DNA of 7,280 nt from Bacteroidales bacterium (GTDB lineage: Bacteria > Bacteroidota > Bacteroidia > Bacteroidales > UBA12077). Positions within the stretch are counted from its first letter, which is position 1. Each line of letters begins with the position of its first letter. The notes under the pieces are model-generated. The model saw nothing but the letters and a program-made list of their open reading frames with translations, had not been told where the DNA came from and did no database searches. The DNA is taken from the NCBI GenBank assembly GCA_030600865.1, contig JAUVUS010000123.1:1-7280 (forward strand). Direction: 5' to 3'. The position numbers and the translations under genes were made by a program. Shown piece by piece: positions 7,101 through 7,280 of this stretch.

Positions 7101-7280
7101 TAAAAGAAAAAAACTGTTCGGTTAACCAAATTTTTAATGACATACTGATGGACTTCGAAGATGTTATTCAATCTAACGATCTAGTATCAATTAAAGTTAG
7201 TGAGGAACATTTATTTAATCCTCTTGAAATAATATCAGATCCATACAGGCTTCCGCAAATACTTAAGAATCTTGTAAACA
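4139..7280 (+). CDS. Reg_prop/Y_Y_Y propeller sensor histidine kinase, HTCS-like (3' end outside window)
   Basis: Large one-pass sensor kinase; 1047 codons are read without a stop before the right edge. The ATG at 4139 is the first after an in-frame stop at 4130-4132 and opens a signal peptide, probably cut after TQA (29). Fourteen Reg_prop blades follow (about 38-690, W-[IFV]-G-T...GGLNKFD motif), then a Y_Y_Y domain (about 741-815), one membrane helix (824-841), a long coiled coil (842-910) and HisKA with SHEIRTPMNAI and phosphoacceptor His928 (bases 6920-6922). The window stops inside the HATPase_c N box (QILKNLVN). This front end is that of hybrid two-component systems, which in Bacteroidota often sense glycan breakdown products in the periplasm; the ligand here is unknown. 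The kinase motif is closer to the ArcB/BarA style than to the SHEFRTPLT form I associate with classic HTCS, so an AraC-type output at the C-terminus cannot be assumed. Whether a receiver is fused cannot be seen. Confidence 0.95.
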   Translation, partial: MSHLIIYKEQLKYTLSILIFFIITGFTQAQNDDYKFEKISVKDGLSHSNVYTIIQDHSGYMWFGTQDGLNKYDGYEFTIYRHEPSNPNSLSSGNFGKILQDSSGIFWFGTYGGGLDRFDPKTNTFTNFSNKPGDPYSLSNNQTLFIFEDSKNEIWVGTPDGGLNKFNKKEQNFTRFQPNPDDPSSFSSSRAKCMCETNDGTLWIGSGDGLNKYNKNNNNFTIYTYDPDNENSLSSNSIHHLYADEDGIIWIAYRETGISKFDPKTETFKHYIHNPNDPSSISDNNTEFILKDSYGYFWIGTYQGGLNKFDQKTEKFIRFTHDPNDITSISHNRIESIYEDASRNLWIATRGGGINKLDLKPEKFKNFIHNPKDRNTLPHPSVMAIDTDKSGNIWIGTDGGGISKYNPVTNTFTHFKNNPSNTNSLSINRVWSVLVDREGIIWAGTYRGGLNRIEYKNGKYNFTRYLLKQGDNSSIRNNQINTIVEDQDGTIWIATANGLNKLIKSGNPENYTFKHYFQNPPDSLIFIDNYISNLYIDSQNRFWIGSYAGGLFQFLPEKGKFINYSPLNLENSEFKQEIHVLIVFEDHNKNLWLGTESNGVIKFDLEKENFSAHPKNNDLLSNMIIGMLEDDMGNMWISTTRCLSKYIPWNNKLINYTYIDGLVSSGFKRNAVLKCKDGKMYFGSNLALTYFYPLEVSNNPYLPKVVITDLKILNESNWKNNLLIYEKIRRENKPIELTKEDYFFTIEFAALDYTIPQQNQYKYMLEGLDEDWIEASNNRTATYTNLDPGIYTFKVKGSNNDKIWNEKPTELKIKVIPPFYKTRWFIFFIIVIGIIIIILYVKIRERNLIKEKEILERKIQERTTEINLQKEELKSQAENLVKTNKELENQHNKLEKLVQERTADLEIAKDKAEESDRLKSAFLANMSHEIRTPMNAIIGFSSLINDEEIEKEHRQELTKLIKKSSNTLLDLIDNVIDISKIESEQLEIKEKNCSVNQIFNDILMDFEDVIQSNDLVSIKVSEEHLFNPLEIISDPYRLPQILKNLVN
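4250..6208 (+). repeat. Array of 14 Reg_prop propeller blades
   Basis: Codons about 38-690 of the propeller kinase. The landmark Trp of each blade is at residues 62, 107, 155, 203, 250, 298, 346, 394, 442, 492, 543, 592 and 636; a fourteenth blade has Tyr681-Phe682 instead. Spacing is 47-48 from blade 2 to blade 9 and looser (44-51) afterwards. Linkers in the first half repeat a N-P-x-D-P-x-S-[IL]-S-x-N theme. Fourteen blades fit two seven-bladed propellers, the usual arrangement for HTCS sensors. Blade 5 (WIAYRETGISKFD), blade 13 (WISTTRCLSKY) and blade 14 depart most from the consensus. Confidence 0.88.

Noticed and set aside
6832..7143. 103-residue minus-strand ORF
   Set aside because: It is antisense to the coiled-coil and HisKA region of the propeller kinase. 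Similar antisense ORFs appear opposite the same region of the other kinases (855-1052, 2839-3048, 3101-3319), as expected from codon composition of this module.
1..7280. CRISPR array, tRNA, rRNA, insertion sequence or attachment site
   Set aside because: No short regularly spaced direct repeats, no tRNA cloverleaf, no transposase motif and no terminal inverted repeats were seen. The non-coding gaps total under 200 bases and are too small for most of these.

Overview
The window looks like a low-GC member of the Bacteroidota, probably Bacteroidales or a close relative. The evidence is AT-rich coding sequence, no Shine-Dalgarno purine box before any of the three visible starts, and family choice: a Reg_prop/Y_Y_Y propeller sensor kinase, a TPR sensor kinase with a periplasmic TPR domain, and signal peptides ending in the S-Q or A-Q context common in that phylum. 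This assignment is inferred from style and gene families; no marker gene is present.

Everything encoded is two-component signalling, all on the + strand. Positions 1-1347 hold the 3' part of a multi-pass membrane histidine kinase whose start lies left of the window. Positions 1348-1475 are a 128-bp T-rich gap with a possible weak terminator. Positions 1476-3689 encode a TPR histidine kinase: signal peptide, TPR array, one membrane helix, coiled coil, kinase. After 23 bp, positions 3713-4102 encode a stand-alone CheY-like receiver with no output domain. After a further 36 bp, which contain a 16-bp perfect palindrome, a very large gene begins at 4139 and runs off the right edge with no stop in 1047 codons. 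It encodes a signal peptide, 14 propeller blades, a Y_Y_Y domain, a membrane helix, a coiled coil, the phosphoacceptor domain, and the first part of the ATP-binding domain. Because it has no stop inside the window, it is easily missed.

The three kinases have quite different sensory fronts but the same cytoplasmic entry: a coiled-coil linker with LV-x-ERT and AEESDRLKS, then the SHEIRTP phosphoacceptor motif. The first two kinases share an ungapped 233-residue module differing at only 36 positions, with runs of up to 51 identical bases, which points to recent duplication or gene conversion. The third shares the linker and phosphoacceptor motif at 45 of 51 residues and then diverges.

A reasonable working model is a sensory cluster in which membrane, TPR and propeller inputs feed similar kinases, with the small receiver as a possible common phosphate acceptor. 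Nothing in the window shows the downstream output. The individual families are known; the notable points are the module sharing, the detached receiver, and the pairing of an HTCS-type sensor with an ArcB/BarA-like SHEIRTPMNAI kinase.
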